Shown: piece after piece, positions 1 through 18,516 of the stretch
Layout of the letters: every line of letters starts with the position of its first letter
How positions within the stretch are numbered: position 1 is the first letter of the stretch
Assembly (NCBI GenBank): GCA_014773175.1
Contig: VXCM01000278.1
Span: 62,001-126,000 of the forward strand
Length of the DNA: 64,000 nt
From: Lucifuga dentata
Taxonomy: Eukaryota; Chordata; Actinopteri; Ophidiiformes; Bythitidae
Direction of reading: 5' to 3'
Notes under the pieces: model-generated
Database searches by the model: none
What the model was told of the DNA's origin: nothing
Seen by the model: only the letters and a program-made list of their open reading frames with translations
Made by a program: the position numbers and the translations under genes

Positions 1-610
1 GGTTACCCAAAATCAGTGCATATTGTATGTAACACTGGCAAAGGAAGAGAAGAATCAATCAATGCTTTGGTTGATAGAAACAAGCCTGTCAACCCTGTTT
101 TTGATATGATCTATCTGTGACACTGGACCAGGACTAAACTGTTATCTGGAACTGAGGGTGTGGATTATGTTTCATAGGAGTAGCTGAAAGAAAAGAAATG
201 CACAGATGGACATCCAGACTTCAGGTAGATACATCAAGCATAGCATACATGAAGTGTAACTGACCTTGAATTAACCATTACTGTGATTTGTTCAAAGCTG
301 TTCAAGCAGCTTTTTTCTGAATTTACAGGAAAAAAAATGGAAACTTTGCATATGAACACAAACAAAACCCCTCACGATTCTCAGGTGTCAATTGTAAAAC
401 CAGAGTACAAAGCCAAAACCTTTAATGGAGCTCTTCATTTGTCACAACCATTGAGGATTTGCACAAGATGGTTGTTAAAACATATTTTGCTCTTCTGTGT
501 CAGTTTGTAATTGGAGTTGCGTGTGAACTGCACATTAGTCTAACAATGTATAGACAAAAGAACACGTTTGAATGTGGCCATAATCCTATAATGGCATCTG
601 TCTTTTGCAG
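1..610. other. gda intron sequence, no exon seen
   Basis: This stretch lies upstream of the first visible gda exon and ends in a splice acceptor at 609-610. No gda-like coding segment was found in it. The exons encoding the N-terminal quarter of the enzyme, including the first zinc-binding His-x-His motif, must lie to the left of base 1. No other structure was seen. Confidence 0.6.
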
Positions 611-7986
<7,376 letters not shown>

Positions 7987-8231
7987 TAAACCATTTTACC
8001 TCTGCTGACCCAATGGAAGATTTAAAGCTCCAGCAAATTTAACAGGAAGATGATTTTATCTGTTAAATATACAGATTCTGAAACTTACAGCATTCATAAC
8101 ACAACGACACTTTGCTGGGAATGGCCTGTTGCTACTGGGCCTTCATTTTTCAGAATCATCATTATAAAATATATTGCTTTTATATCTGCATGACACGAGA
8201 GTTGACATGTCACTTATGAGCCTCACGAGGG

Positions 8232-8233
<2 letters not shown>

Positions 8234-8272
<39 letters not shown>
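8234..8272. repeat. (CA)n microsatellite
   Basis: Uninterrupted CA dinucleotides downstream of the gda stop. Confidence 0.95.
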
Positions 8273-8274
<2 letters not shown>

Positions 8275-8701
8275 GAGGTCAGCCGAGCTCAAGCTCAATC
8301 TATTGCTAAAGTCTTTAAATGTAAATAATGGGCTTATAACCTGGAAGTAAGGGACTTAGTGTTTGAAATACTTACACTTAGACTTTTCCTAATAGTTTTT
8401 CTTTCTACTTGTCTCCAAAAGGACCTAAAAATGAAGTATCTTATTCAACTGTCTAGTTTTAAATTATTTGCAAGAGATACACTACAAGCTAGAAGTTTGA
8501 GGCCAACCCCATATTTAAAAAAAAAAAAAAATCATCATTACAATGTTGCTGTGGGGGTGTTTTGGGGGATAGAGATCTGGAGACGACTCGGTCCAAGTTA
8601 AAGGAATTATGAAGAAAGAAAATTACCATTCCATCGTTCAAAGACACACAATTCCATCCAGTTTACGAATTATTGGTCAAAATTTCATTCAACAGGCCAA
8701 A

Positions 8702-8828
8702 GATCCAAAACATTCATCAAAATGATGCCAAAATTACATCCATTCAAAAGAGAAGCAAAAGGTTNGATCCAAAACATTCATCAAAATGATGCCAAAATTA
8801 CATCCATTCAAAAGAGAAGCAAAAGGTT
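8702..8828. repeat. 63-bp direct duplication around a single N
   Basis: Bases 8702-8764 and 8766-8828 are identical and separated by one N at 8765. This is the same artefact pattern as at five other sites in the window. Confidence 0.85.
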
Positions 8829-10847
8829 TTGGGAATTATGAGTCGGCCAGAGGGGGTTACTTTGACAAAACCAAAGCCTGAGCCTGAAATGACTTCAAAG
8901 AGCTTTTATGTAGACAAATTCTTCTTGAAAACTAATTAGTTACATTTATTTTATGTATTTTTGTCATTTTCTGTGCAAGAAAGTGCAAAACAAACAGTGT
9001 AATGAGGACTTCTTCTTTTTTTTTTTTTTTTTTTTTTTTTAAGTTGGGGGTGGCCTCAAACTTCTGGCCTGTAGTGTACATGGGCTCAGTCTGTCACTTT
9101 TTGCTCCTGCTTTACTTAGTCTGTAATGTTACGTCCAGCATAGGGAAAACTGGGACGCCACATAAAATACGACTCCCCTTTTCTCATGCTTCAGAAAAAT
9201 GACCAGCAAAACAACAAATACAGCCCATGATATTTATTATACAATTAGAAAGGGAGTGTGACATGTCAGGGGCTGATTTATCAAAAACAAACAAGTTCCA
9301 GATGATCAGTGGACATGAACTGACTTTAAAACTCATTCAGTTTATACTCTACAAATTATACTGTATGTTCAAAATTACAATGGTATACTGTATTTATGTC
9401 TTCAGGGTTACAACATAAGGTTGTGTTATAAAATTGCCTCAGTTAAATCTCAAGAACAGTCAAAATTGAATTTTTGTCAATAAAAATATCACTAAGAATT
9501 GATTTAAATAGGTCACTTAGTAAATGTAGATGTTCTCTGTAGCTGAAACTTTTGATGAAAACAGAGATAAGTCTTTGACAATTTATGGTTGCTTGTAATT
9601 TATGCTTGGTCGGTCAAGAAACTCAAACTATGAAGAGAATAAACAGAATGTTGTGGTTATGACTCATGATTATGATAGTACAAATGAATTCTTATTGGTT
9701 ATTTTGGTCAGCATGGTCATCCATATGAGCAGAAAACCTTGAATGAACCATATAGATAGGGGTCCTGAACATGTCAAGGATTATTGATATTTACTGTGTC
9801 AGAGGGGGAAATCAGGTGAGTGAGGTTGGTGCTAAACTAGTTCAAATGAACAAACATGGTGGCAAACAAGACCTTTTCACTGCACTTTGGCTTTGTTGTA
9901 AAACTCAGAGACCATTATGTGCCTCTGCAAACCACTCTATAACACACACCACCAAGGGAATTATCTCGCTTCCACAAAAACACCTAACAGCCTTTGTTCA
10001 CCTCCTCATATGCCAGGATCTGAAATTATCAAGCACCCCTCGTAAACTGAAATCAGGATCTTATCTCTTTGTCATTTGCTAAAATAAACCTTAACCTGAT
10101 TTACTTCAGGTTAACAAAATCATTCTGAAATGACGCAGTGAAAAGTGAAATGTACTTAAACTGGTGCCTTTTAATCAGAATCAGTCAGTGTTGTCTAAGA
10201 TTTATTTATGACTTACATATCAAACTGTTAGACTTTTAAGATATTAAATGCACTCATATATTTCTGTCTTTACAAAAAGTATATAAATATAGTTTCAGGA
10301 AATAAGGTTTAAGTCTTTAGAATTAAGGGAAATTAATTTGACTGGCAGCTTAAGATGTGTTTGCCTTGGTAAAATAGAATATATTATTTTAACTGGATTC
10401 CAGCCTGTTTTTTTTTTTTTTTTTTGTTTGTTTTATAATCACAACATAAATGTTAATAAATTTTATTTTTGTTTTTTAAATTGCTCTTTTGTGTTATGGG
10501 AAGTTGCAATAAAAGATAATAAAAAAAACCCATTGAAGTCTGTTAGATTTTTTTATGCTGTTTTTCCTCTCATCTGCTGTTTTAATGGGCAAAATATTAA
10601 TGAATGATCATTACACACACTAAAGGTTAAAGATATTAGTATAATCAAAATCCCAGGAGCTGCTTGTTGGCCCATCAAACGGCAAAAACACACCTTTTCT
10701 GCAGCTCCTTTAACAGATGGTTTTCACCGGGTGTGTCTGACAGCTGAGTGGGTGAGATGAAAAAAGAAAGCTATGAGGACAAGTTGGATAACTATTGTCA
10801 TGTCCTACTGACAGCAAATCATCGGCTGCACTCAAAATACACAAACG

Positions 10848-10848
<1 letters not shown>

Positions 10849-10899
<51 letters not shown>

Positions 10900-10900
10900 N

Positions 10901-10936
<36 letters not shown>
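10849..10936. repeat. (GT)n-N-(GA)n compound microsatellite
   Basis: GT repeats to 10899, an N at 10900, then GA repeats. The true length is unknown because of the gap. Confidence 0.95.
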
Positions 10937-10940
<4 letters not shown>

Positions 10941-11102
10941 AGCAGCCACTAGAGGGCGACATTGTTCTTCATACTTTAATGGTTCTGAAATCTTGATTTA
11001 AGCCTTACTGGAAATTAAAAATGCATTACTTCATAGGCTACATAAGTGAAGCTAAAAATGATATTTTTAAATATAATTAATTTTTCTCTTTTTTCATTTT
11101 TT

Positions 11103-11105
<3 letters not shown>

Positions 11106-11169
<64 letters not shown>

Positions 11170-11176
11170 NTCGGGC

Positions 11177-11210
<34 letters not shown>
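11106..11210. repeat. (CT)n-(GT)n-N-(GA)n compound microsatellite
   Basis: CT repeats, then GT repeats, an N at 11170, a short unique spacer and GA repeats. The CT and GA arms are complementary and could form a hairpin. Confidence 0.95.
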
Positions 11211-11213
<3 letters not shown>

Positions 11214-12374
11214 CCACTTAAATAGTTTTGTGTGTAAACTTCAGTAACTCCAGTTCCAGGTAAAGGATTAAGTGTCTCCCTCCAAATTATTAAAAACTGA
11301 TTGTCTTATAACAATTTCCCTACTATGTTTTTATGCATAAAATAAGAATAAAATAAGCCCAATATCCTCCATCCTCCAACCTTCATCATCAAAGAGTAGA
11401 CAGCATGTGTTAAACTTTTTGCATCTGTGTAGTGGTCTTGAACAACGCTCCAAATTCATTGACACGCATCGTACTATATGCCCTGAATTTCGTCTTCCAG
11501 GGAGCTTTCACTCTTATTGCTTCTCCAAAACTTCACCGGTCAAACGGTTATGAATAGATTTAAAACATAGTGTGTTCACTATGAAAATGACAAAATTAAT
11601 ATTCAAATACTGACATAATTAGTTAGATTCTTGCTTGCACAGTTGGATATTGTCCATATCCAATGCAAAAATAAAAAGAAAGAGTTGCTTTCAAATAGAA
11701 AAATTAAAGTACTGTGGACAGAAAAAACGTAAGGGAAAAGGAAAAAAATAAGAATGAAGACTTAGAGAAACATCTGCCAGTGCACAACTGGCCATTCATT
11801 TACTTCCCTTAATATTTATAATTTTCCATGTTTGTGTTTGTGTTTCTTGTGTGTCTGTATATTTCGTGTCTTACTTTCTTGATTTGTTTTGTTGTGCCCT
11901 TATTGATGCATATATTTGTTCATTTTTGTATTTTGGAATATTGTATTATAATATTGTATTGTATTATACCAATTTTTGATATAACTGCTGAAAGATGTGT
12001 AAACATTTATATTGTTTATTACATTAATTGAACCTTTTAAAAACGTTTTTAATTGGGTATCATTTCTTGTTAGTACAAAATTGTAATGTTTTTGTATAGC
12101 ACAAACATCATATCAAATTTATACATTGTACATACTGTATGTAATTAGTACATAGTATGGAATTGGGACACAGAGCTACAGAAGCTCACGGGATTTAGAC
12201 AGGAAGTTGTCCTGAGAGACTAAACTGAGGGAGAAAAAAATAAACAAAACAAAAGTACAACCAGGAAGTCACAGCCAGTAGAAGTTGTCTCAGTAATTAC
12301 ACTATTTTTTCTTTTTATTATTGGACATAAAGACCGAGATTTTCACCTGTTTGATTTAGCAGGTAAGTTTTCTT

Positions 12375-12377
<3 letters not shown>

Positions 12378-12413
<36 letters not shown>
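12378..12413. repeat. (CT)n microsatellite
   Basis: Uninterrupted CT dinucleotides about 300 bases upstream of the LRR gene's first coding exon. Confidence 0.95.
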
Positions 12414-12415
<2 letters not shown>

Positions 12416-12709
12416 ATGTCTTTTCAATGCAAAAATTATTTTAAAAGTAAACAATTTAACGTCCTTTTTTTTTGTCTGAACATTGAGCTATGACAGTAAG
12501 ACAGAGGGACCACTTTACAATACATTTACACAGCTGTTCATCTGTAATAATTTGCATAATTTGTAATAGTGATAAGAATGAAATCTCATATCAGATTATA
12601 TATTTCATAATATTTACATAGTGGCCTACAGAGTAATGAATTTGTTCTCCACCACACAGATACAACAAACACCTTTCTACCCCTCTTCTGCCTTGAATCC
12701 AGTCGGGTG

Positions 12710-15700
12710 ATGCCTTTGTTTAGGCTCCTCCACAAATCTGGACCACATGCTAGACACAAGAAGAGGAGACCGAGGAACTGGATGGGGACATGCAGAAGGA
12801 CAGATGAAGATGGCCTGGTCCTCTCTCTGACAGGGCTCTGTCTGCTGAGCCTGGCTGACAACATGAAGGAGGTGTGGGTGAAGGACTACGAAAAAAACTA
12901 CATGGATCAGTACTTATTCCGGCACATCATGGGGCCTTTCAACTTATTGCGTGAGTTTGGGAAGCTGAGTAGTTCCTCCTCAGAAAAAACACCTACTTGT
13001 CTGTTTGCAGTTCCGTATTTGGTCTCGTCTAAGCTTGCACTGTGCCATAATATCTCTGCCTCTTTTTATTCTCAAAGGCTACTTTCACATTACAGCCCTT
13101 AATGCGCAATTCTGATTTTTTTTTTTAGTCAGATCTGATCTTTTTTTTTTGTGACTCGTATTTGACACCTTGTCCTTGAAGGCCACACATACAACATTTA
13201 ACAAAAAACATGATGCGCTCATGAACAACAAAAAATGTCAAGCAATAAATATGGAACCCCCTCAGCCATTTCTCACGCAATTTATTTAAAAACTGGTTCC
13301 AATATGTTCCTCTAGTTTAGCTTGGATGGAAGCCTTTCCCTATATATCCAACAATTTTGGACCCTCCTCATCTCTTTACTGATAGCTATCCTCCATATTC
13401 ATTTTTATCTGGCTGCGAGGTGCCACTGAATGATGGTGACAGTGATATACACCAGAGAAGTGAGATATAAAAAAATCCATGATTTCTGATCTGACTGTTC
13501 ACAGAGTGATCACATAGCCTGAGATCAGATATTAATCAGATCTAGGAACCATATATGCAAGTGACCCAAATTTGATGTGAAGAAAATCTGATTTGGTTTA
13601 TTCACAAACCAAATCTTCAGAGAAAACAATCAGATATGTGTCACATGTAGACAAAAAATAAAAAATAAAATAAAATAAAATCAGATCTTGGCCACTGAAC
13701 GTAGCATAATTTTCATTACTGTTTTACTTTCCCTCCCTCCAGCGGCTGACCTGGTCGAGGAGCTGACATGTCTGCTGTCCTCCAGAAAGGAGTTGTCCCG
13801 AGCAGCCCTCCACCTCCTCCTTGTCCCCCAGNTGTCTGCTGTCCTCCAGAAAGGAGTTGTCCCGAGCAGCCCTCCACCTCCTCCTTGTCCCCCAGCTCCG
13901 TCACCTGTCTCTGGTCAGTTGTCCTGGCCTGGCCACCTCCACCCTCTGTACCCTGATCGCTGCACGTTGCCAGGTCAGACAGAAACCAATCCCAAGCTGA
14001 ATAGCTGCCCCCAAAATAAATTTAAATCAAAACCCTAGATGGTGTGACTTTGGTGTGTCACCCTAACATAATCACTGTATGGGAAACCACACTAACTCCT
14101 CATGTGTACTTTTTTTTTTTTTTTTTTTTNTTTTTTTTTTTTTTTTTTTTAACTTTTCTTCTCAGGCTCTGTCCACTCTGAACCTAGCTGGAGCCCAGCA
14201 GCTGCCTTCCAAGGTGTTGTCTGAGATGCTCTGCTGTCTACCCAAACTGCGTTCTCTCTCCCTGGCTGGTACCCTCTGTGACAGATCGGTGATCAAGATA
14301 CTCACCCACCATTGCCCTTTGCTACGCCATCTAGATGTATCCTGCTGTCACTTCCTTTCCCCAGCAGCATTACTTCCTCTTGGAATTGGGTCTTCCTACT
14401 CATCATCTGATAAATCTCAGTCTTCTATTTCCTCATCCTTCTCTGGTGGCTCTTCATCCTTTTCGTCAGCGCTGTCTCCACTCCCCATCAGCAGTCTACT
14501 GGCTCTGGATATTGGGTTTGGGGAAGAAGAAGGAGACCCTGTCGCAGCTGCGGCCTACCTCCTTCTCTCCCTACCCTATCTGGAGAGAGTAGCCCTAGTG
14601 GGTCTTGCACCTGCCTGCAGTCTCATCCACCGCAGAGATTTTAGCCAGACGGATAGGTTTAGCAGCAGAGAAGGAGTGCCAAGGCTGGAGAAAGTGTGGA
14701 GGGAGTGGAGGTTGAGGCAGGGCACGGATAGTCAGAGAAAAAAAGAGACAGAAGCAGCAGGTAAGGATGATGATGATGCTGATGATGATGGTGAAGAAGA
14801 GGAGGGGAAGGGATTATGGGATGAGTTTGAGAGTGAGAGTGAGGATGATACATGTATAGATGAAGGTCTTAATTGGGAAAGAGGAGAGGGGAGCAGCGGA
14901 ATAGCAAAGAAAGACCACAAAGGAAGAGTTTTGTCACAGGCAGGTGATGAAAAGGTGACCTTTCGTCTAAGGGACGTCAAGGTCACAACTTGTGCTTCTC
15001 TGGGGAGTTTAGGCCAAATGTTTCCAGACATCCACTCCATAGCTCTGGACCTGAATGAGTCTGAGGACATTGGATTAGAAGGAAGACAGGGGTTTCTGTT
15101 AGCCACAGGCCTGCAGACCTGGTCAGGTCAGCTACAAAGCCTCTCAGTCAACTACCCACACCTTCTGATGGATCTCTTTCCTGCTTTGCACATCATCGGT
15201 TCTTCCCTGCTGTCTCTCACCCTGGAAGGGGTGAAAACCAGCCCTCACACACCTCTACTGGAGATAATCAAGGCCTGTCCAAGACTCAGTGAACTGATCA
15301 TCTGTGCTGAGCCTCCCACCATGCAATGGGGAGAAGAAGAGGAGGATGAAGGCCATGAGGAGGATCTCCCATGCCTGTCTAACCTCCACATTCTCACACT
15401 CAAGTAAGCCTGCTGCAGAAAACTAATAACTCATGATCACCATAAATAGTAGTATTAGTACTAGTAACAGCAATAGCAATAAACCAAGAGCATTATTTGA
15501 ACGCATGCCTCAGTTTTTATTTCTGGGGTTGATGTTGCATTAATTTCAGGGCAGAAAAATTTATTAACATTTTGTAGCCACAACACATTGTATCCAAAGA
15601 CAAAAGAGTATCCAAAGACAAGTGCCAAGTATTTATGAAAGATTCACAAAAAAACGTATTTGATAAGTATACTTAATAAAAGTAATCCTCTTCTTATTCA

Positions 15701-16141
15701 TCTTCTTTGTCCTGTGTCTGTGTCCTGTGTGTCTGAAGTTTCTCCTACGAGCACAGCCAGATAAAGCCTGTCATGTCCTGGATGTCCCTGAAGATGGTGC
15801 TCAAATGTCTCCTGTCTGGTTCTCCTTTACTGGAGAAGATCTCCCTGGTTTCCCTGCCGTGTCATCTGAACTCTGTTTTGCAGAACATACAGCGCAGAGC
15901 CAACTGGAACGTACACTTTAACCAGCCCCATCATGCAAATTCAGAACCCCCTCTCCTGCCTCTGAGACAGGTGCAGCACCTTAACCTGGCCAGGACGGAT
16001 GTGACCATGATAACATTAAACAGTATAATGCAACAGTGCAAGAGGCTGAAGCATGTGGATGTGACTTCCTGCTGGCAAATCAACATGGTCGACTTGAAGA
16101 GCCGTGAGCTGTTTGGGAATGTAAATGTTGTGTGGAAGTAA
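12710..16141 (+). CDS. Leucine-rich-repeat protein with acidic insert, unnamed
   Basis: Four coding exons join in frame: 12710-12950, 13743-13973, 14166-15403 and 15739-16141 (TAA stop). With the assembly duplication in exon 2 removed (64 bases including the N) they encode about 682 residues. The N-terminal part carries KDYEKNYMDQYLFRHIMGPF, then leucine-rich repeats in exons 2-3 (LRHLSLVSCPGL, LRSLSLAGTLCD, LRHLDVSCC) of the cysteine-containing type seen in F-box/LRR and ZYG11-like proteins. An insert at about residues 325-375 is rich in Asp and Glu. A final repeat pair (VQHLNLARTDV, LKHVDVTSCWQI) lies near residues 625-660. The start is uncertain: ATG at 12710 has no stop-free upstream support, and a possible acceptor (CTCTCTGACAG) at about 12820-12832 could begin the real exon. 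A substrate-receptor role in ubiquitin ligation is possible but is inference. I do not recognise the gene. Confidence 0.75.
13076..13708. mobile_element. Degenerate DNA transposon filling LRR intron 1
   Basis: The left end reads GGCTACTTTCACATTACAGC and the right end, reverse-complemented, GCTACGTTCAGTGGCC. These are short inverted ends around AT-rich sequence with repeated CAGATC motifs. It looks like a non-autonomous element common in fish introns. The superfamily was not determined. Confidence 0.4.
13769..13895 (+). repeat. 63-bp exon duplication around a single N
   Basis: Bases 13769-13831 and 13833-13895 are identical and flank one N at 13832, inside LRR exon 2. Removing one copy plus the N restores the reading frame through LLLVPQ into LRHLSLVSC and to a proper donor at 13974. 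This is an assembly artefact. Confidence 0.9.
14111..14150. repeat. Poly-T tract with gap N
   Basis: A homopolymer of about 40 T with one N at 14130, directly upstream of the acceptor of LRR exon 3. An open frame translating through it (poly-Phe) is not real. Confidence 0.9.
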
Positions 16142-16212
16142 TGGAGAGAGGGTAAGTCCCAGTACAGGAGCCACATTAGTAACGAGGTGGTTTGTTGCAC
16201 TGTGGAAGATGA

Positions 16213-17152
16213 CTTAAAGGGAGATTCCACCAATTTTACATATCAAATTCAATTTGTCATGGGGAGCACTATTTAGCAAGGCCGTAATTGTAATATATAT
16301 TGGGGGGGACGCTTCCCCCAATATTCCGGTATGCTCAAAATGTCCCCCCCAGTATATTGATTTATAAAATATAAATAAATAAAAAAAATTGCTATGCTAC
16401 GACAGGAAACCACGCATAAAGACATGGCTTAGAAGATCATCGATGAGTCAAATAAGGCTCAATAATGTGGTCGCATGGCATGTACACCAGGAGAAACTGG
16501 ACAGACTGGACCTTGAAGGAATACGCCAGTCTTTTATCGGGGTCAACGATAAGCGCAAAAAGGCCTTTGGACCCTTTGCTTGAAGAATGGCAAGTCAAAA
16601 CGTGTCATTGCCTGGAGAGGAGATGAGAGGATAGGAGAGGAGAGCAGAGGAAGGGAGAGGAGAAGATATGACTGGAGAGCATCAACAAAAAAAAAAAAGT
16701 TGTTGTTTGTTTTTAAGTTTTCAAATTTTGAAATTTGACCCCCCAGGAGATTTGGTTTCCCCCAGTGTTGACACCATGGCTACAGCCTTTCTATTTAGCA
16801 TGTGATTTCAATGCTTTTCTTTTTTTTTTTTTTTTTTTNTTTTTTTTTTTTTTTTTTGTTTTACTGTAGTGGTGCTGTACAAAGTGAGGGAATCTGATGA
16901 CATCACCAGGGTTACATGTTGGTGCTCAAGATTACAGGTTTGGCCCATCTACTCACCTTCTAGAAGTGGCTTGACTTTTCATACTTGTAGTCTTCACCAA
17001 CTTGAAGTAACTCTTGTGGTGACGTCAGGGTCAGTTGCCCTGACTTTACATAGCGCCCTCTACAGCCACAAAAACCTTTCTACAGTGGTGTTCAGGTGCT
17101 GAATAGACAACTTCATAAACTTTCGAATGTTTGATACAACTGCTAGAGTGCA
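16213..17152. mobile_element. Long-TIR MITE, copy 1 (interrupted by a hAT)
   Basis: The left end carries CCACCAATTTTACATATCAA. The inner block, with GATGACATCACCAGGGTTAC and AGCGCCCTCTACAGCCA, matches the second copy at 21547-21922. The copy is split by a 513-bp insertion (16278-16790) and also contains a poly-T run with an N at 16839. No protein is encoded by the element itself. Confidence 0.6.
16278..16790 (+). mobile_element. Dead hAT element with transposase C-terminal relic
   Basis: The insertion is flanked by identical CTATTTAGC at 16269-16277 and 16791-16799, containing the 8-bp duplication expected of hAT elements. Its ends read AAGGCCGTAA and, reverse-complemented, AAGGCTGTAG. An open stretch at about 16440-16582 encodes SMSQIRLNNVVAWHVHQEKL followed by a tail ending NDKRKKAFGPF. 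This resembles the C-terminal dimerisation region of the hAT-derived ZMYM1-like proteins common in fish. The rest of the transposase is missing, so it cannot move by itself. Confidence 0.65.
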
Positions 17153-17383
17153 CCTTTCCCATTTCTTTTAATATAATACATGTCTTTGAAGATGATACTG
17201 AGTATCAGATATTTTATTCTAACATATAATGAAATATTTTCTTACTTAAACTTACAGGTTTTTTCTGTCTTTTATTTGGATGGAAACCAAATATATTTCT
17301 GTGCCTCAGGGAAACGTGCTAAATTTCACATTTCTTCATGTATTTGTTATGTATATTATATAACATGCTTTGAAATATGAGAA

Positions 17384-17826
17384 GGTTGACTGATAAATTG
17401 GGAGCCTGACACAAGGAAGTGAGCGATTTAGGGCTGTATATAAATTTTAAGAGTCATATCGTTATTTGCACATCAGCTTTATTAATTTGAACCAAACAGC
17501 ACATGGTTCTTGTGAGTTGTACAAGATAAGCCAACTAGGTAAACAAGCAGTGATTATACACTTGCTGACTACTATCAATGATTGTGGCTTTAAACTACTG
17601 TAGTTCACCATCCACCCCATAATCACCTGATCCATACCCCTTGAACCCATTTGGCCTCAGATGATGTCATATCAGCATTTGGAGGATTTTTTTGGACAGC
17701 CACGAAAAAGAATTCTGTGAAACTTGACATAAAATCTCTCCGGCATTGTAGGCAGAAGTGTGTTGACTTAAGATTATGTTGTGAGTTTGAAATTACTATG
17801 CAAGGCTCAGAACTTATCAGTCAACC
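17384..17826 (+). mobile_element. Mariner deletion derivative, copy A
   Basis: The left end reads GGTTGACTGATAAATTGGGA. The right end, reverse-complemented, reads GGTTGACTGATAAGTTCTGA. The interior translates to SDDVISAFGGFF and, further on, IKSLRHCRQKCVDL. These match the C-terminus of SETMAR-type mariner transposases (SDDDVI... and ...RWQKCVDLKG). The N-terminal two thirds of the transposase are absent. Confidence 0.7.
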
Positions 17827-18483
17827 CTTTTGGTCAGGTTGAATTTTGTCTATGTTTGTAAGACTTCAATGCTGTTGCTTTAGCAATTTTTTGTAACTAA
17901 AATCCTAGAGACACAAATTGATCAAACGGCAGTCAGTAATTGTACTTACAAGTTACAGGATGACTTTAGAACTTACATCAAAAATGCTGCTCATATCTGT
18001 GTAGAGCCTTGAATGAATAATCTTTCAACTCCACAATATCTCCTTGTTTTCAAAATCATGGATCGCCATGTTGTGCCTAAAGTGTATTGTTTTAGGCATT
18101 TTTGTGATGTGACTCACTTTTATTGCTACTCAAAGCACATTTCACTGATTACCACTCTTAATTATTCCATGTGTTGTTAATTGTCTGCATGAATTCTAAT
18201 TATCCCTGAAACAACAGATCTCATCATTACTTCAAATGCTTTGTCACTATTTCATCCTCTGTCTGTGTATGCTTGTACTTGTCCTCAATAGGCAGGATCC
18301 AGATTTAGAAATACAAACCAGGTCATGATGAATACCATTCAACATCATATCACACGCTGTGATCTCTCACCAACAACGTCAATAAGCACACTAAAAGCAT
18401 TTATTGTTAAAGAATGTGTGTCATGATTTTGCTCACATTCCTTTATTCAGACAGGTCGTACTTGTAGTGCGACTCTCTGTTTG

Positions 18484-18516
<33 letters not shown>

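Larger units (their letters stand above)
7987..12709. other. Intergenic region between gda and the LRR gene
   Basis: This 4.7 kb stretch is AT-rich with no supportable gene. It should include the gda 3' UTR just after 7986. It holds a (CA)n run at 8234-8272, a 63-bp duplication around the N at 8765, poly-T near 9015-9041, two large compound microsatellites at 10849-11210 and a (CT)n run at 12378-12413. Open frames here are short and repeat-driven. Confidence 0.7.

Noticed and set aside
10710..11001. Frames encoding long Ser/Leu, Cys/Val or Glu/Arg repeats
   Set aside because: They are translations of dinucleotide repeats with an N.
14079..14165. Poly-Phe N-terminal extension of the large LRR exon frame
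   Set aside because: It is translation through a poly-T intron tract; the acceptor at 14164-14165 marks the exon start.
14659..15106. Minus-strand frames rich in Ser, His and Pro
   Set aside because: They are antisense of the acidic insert in the LRR exon.
16389..16583. Possible small gene of 64 residues
   Set aside because: It is the C-terminal relic of a hAT transposase inside an element with a target-site duplication.
17651..17842. Possible small gene of 63 residues
   Set aside because: It reads as the decayed C-terminus of a mariner transposase within inverted ends.
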